A DNA stretch of 42,661 nt from Acidobacteriota bacterium (GTDB lineage: Bacteria > Acidobacteriota > Vicinamibacteria > Vicinamibacterales > JAHECP01): NCBI GenBank assembly GCA_024641665.1, contig JAHECP010000024.1, positions 8,126 through 50,786 of the forward strand, read 5' to 3'. This document shows positions 42,545-42,661 of this stretch, piece after piece. The translations under genes were made by a program, and so were the position numbers. The notes under the pieces were generated by a model. It was not told the DNA's origin. It worked only from the letters and a program-made list of their open reading frames with translations, and made no database searches. Position 1 is the first letter of the stretch; every line of letters begins with the position of its first letter.

Positions 42545-42661
42545 AGGCGCCGCTCGGAAAGTAGACCAGTACGCCGCTCGGAAAGTGATCCAGTCTGAGG
42601 GCGGTTCATTCTACGTTCTTCCCGTCTGAAAGAGAACGGATCGGCTTGTGGGAATGTGGGA
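42545..42661. mobile_element. probable terminus of an IS21-like insertion sequence, continuing past the window
   Basis: Two direct repeats of 22 bases, GCCGCTCGGAAAGTAGACCAGT (42549-42570) written in parts as GCCGCTCGGAAAG and TAGACCAGT, and the related copy at 42573-42594 (GTGATCCAGT ending), sit next to each other. Multiple copies of a CTCGGAAAGT-type repeat at an end are typical of IS21-family elements, whose istA gene would follow beyond 42661. No transposase frame is visible in the remaining 67 bases. Identification is from pattern memory and unconfirmed. Confidence 0.5.

Overview
The window is high-GC DNA with long overlapping open frames on both strands. It most resembles an uncultured Acidobacteriota, class Vicinamibacteria. 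That placement is an inference from gene content: two roughly 1000-residue BNR-repeat (sortilin-like) secreted proteins, a winged-helix/TM/FlgO-like regulator, an M28 lipoprotein peptidase, an S9 peptidase and a remnant of an acidobacterial-type carboxypeptidase-regulatory-like protein. No rRNA, tRNA or CRISPR array was seen.

Layout. 1-8.1 kb: BNR-repeat protein, unknown secreted protein, an orphan aromatic amino acid ammonia-lyase with Ala-Cys-Gly in place of the usual Ala-Ser-Gly cofactor triad, a 190-bp inverted-repeat element, and an S9 peptidase. 8.1-11.2 kb: a gene-poor palindrome-rich stretch, then a three-gene overlapping operon of an SSS-family symporter and two tiny membrane proteins. 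11.3-14.7 kb: palindromes, an AraC-type regulator, an unknown secreted protein and a gene graveyard. The graveyard holds fragments of a carboxypeptidase-regulatory-like protein, an M28 peptidase N-terminus, a DapA-family C-terminus and a BTAD regulator C-terminus. 14.7-21.1 kb: intact M28 peptidase, winged-helix/FlgO regulator, secreted protein and NarK-like MFS transporter. A second, nearly identical DapA-family C-terminal fragment follows, fused to a truncated amidohydrolase. GGTGCAC-type short repeats occur three times in this part. 21.1-24 kb: YeaQ/YmgE-DUF1003 fusion membrane protein, M29-like peptidase, MTH1187-type thiamine-binding protein and a small basic protein.

24.0-29.7 kb is the most unusual part. 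Two paralogous CBS-pair proteins flank a membrane histidine kinase, one divergent and one downstream. Next comes a single protein with a complete response-regulator receiver domain fused in frame to a full SLC13/DASS-type anion transporter, then a stand-alone receiver protein. The arrangement suggests a phosphorelay that acts directly on a transporter rather than on a promoter, with nucleotide-sensing CBS proteins as partners. 29.8-32.7 kb: membrane-anchored unknown protein and a NarL/LuxR two-component pair with an overlapping or closely adjacent gene junction.

33-42.7 kb: the second BNR-repeat paralog, an RND efflux pair whose adaptor gene is broken by an internal deletion/frameshift while the permease is intact, and a three-gene minus-strand chain of unknown secreted and membrane proteins with 4-bp overlaps. 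At the right edge, two 22-bp direct repeats resemble the terminus of an IS21-like element.

All functions are read from motifs and family knowledge; no similarity search was run.
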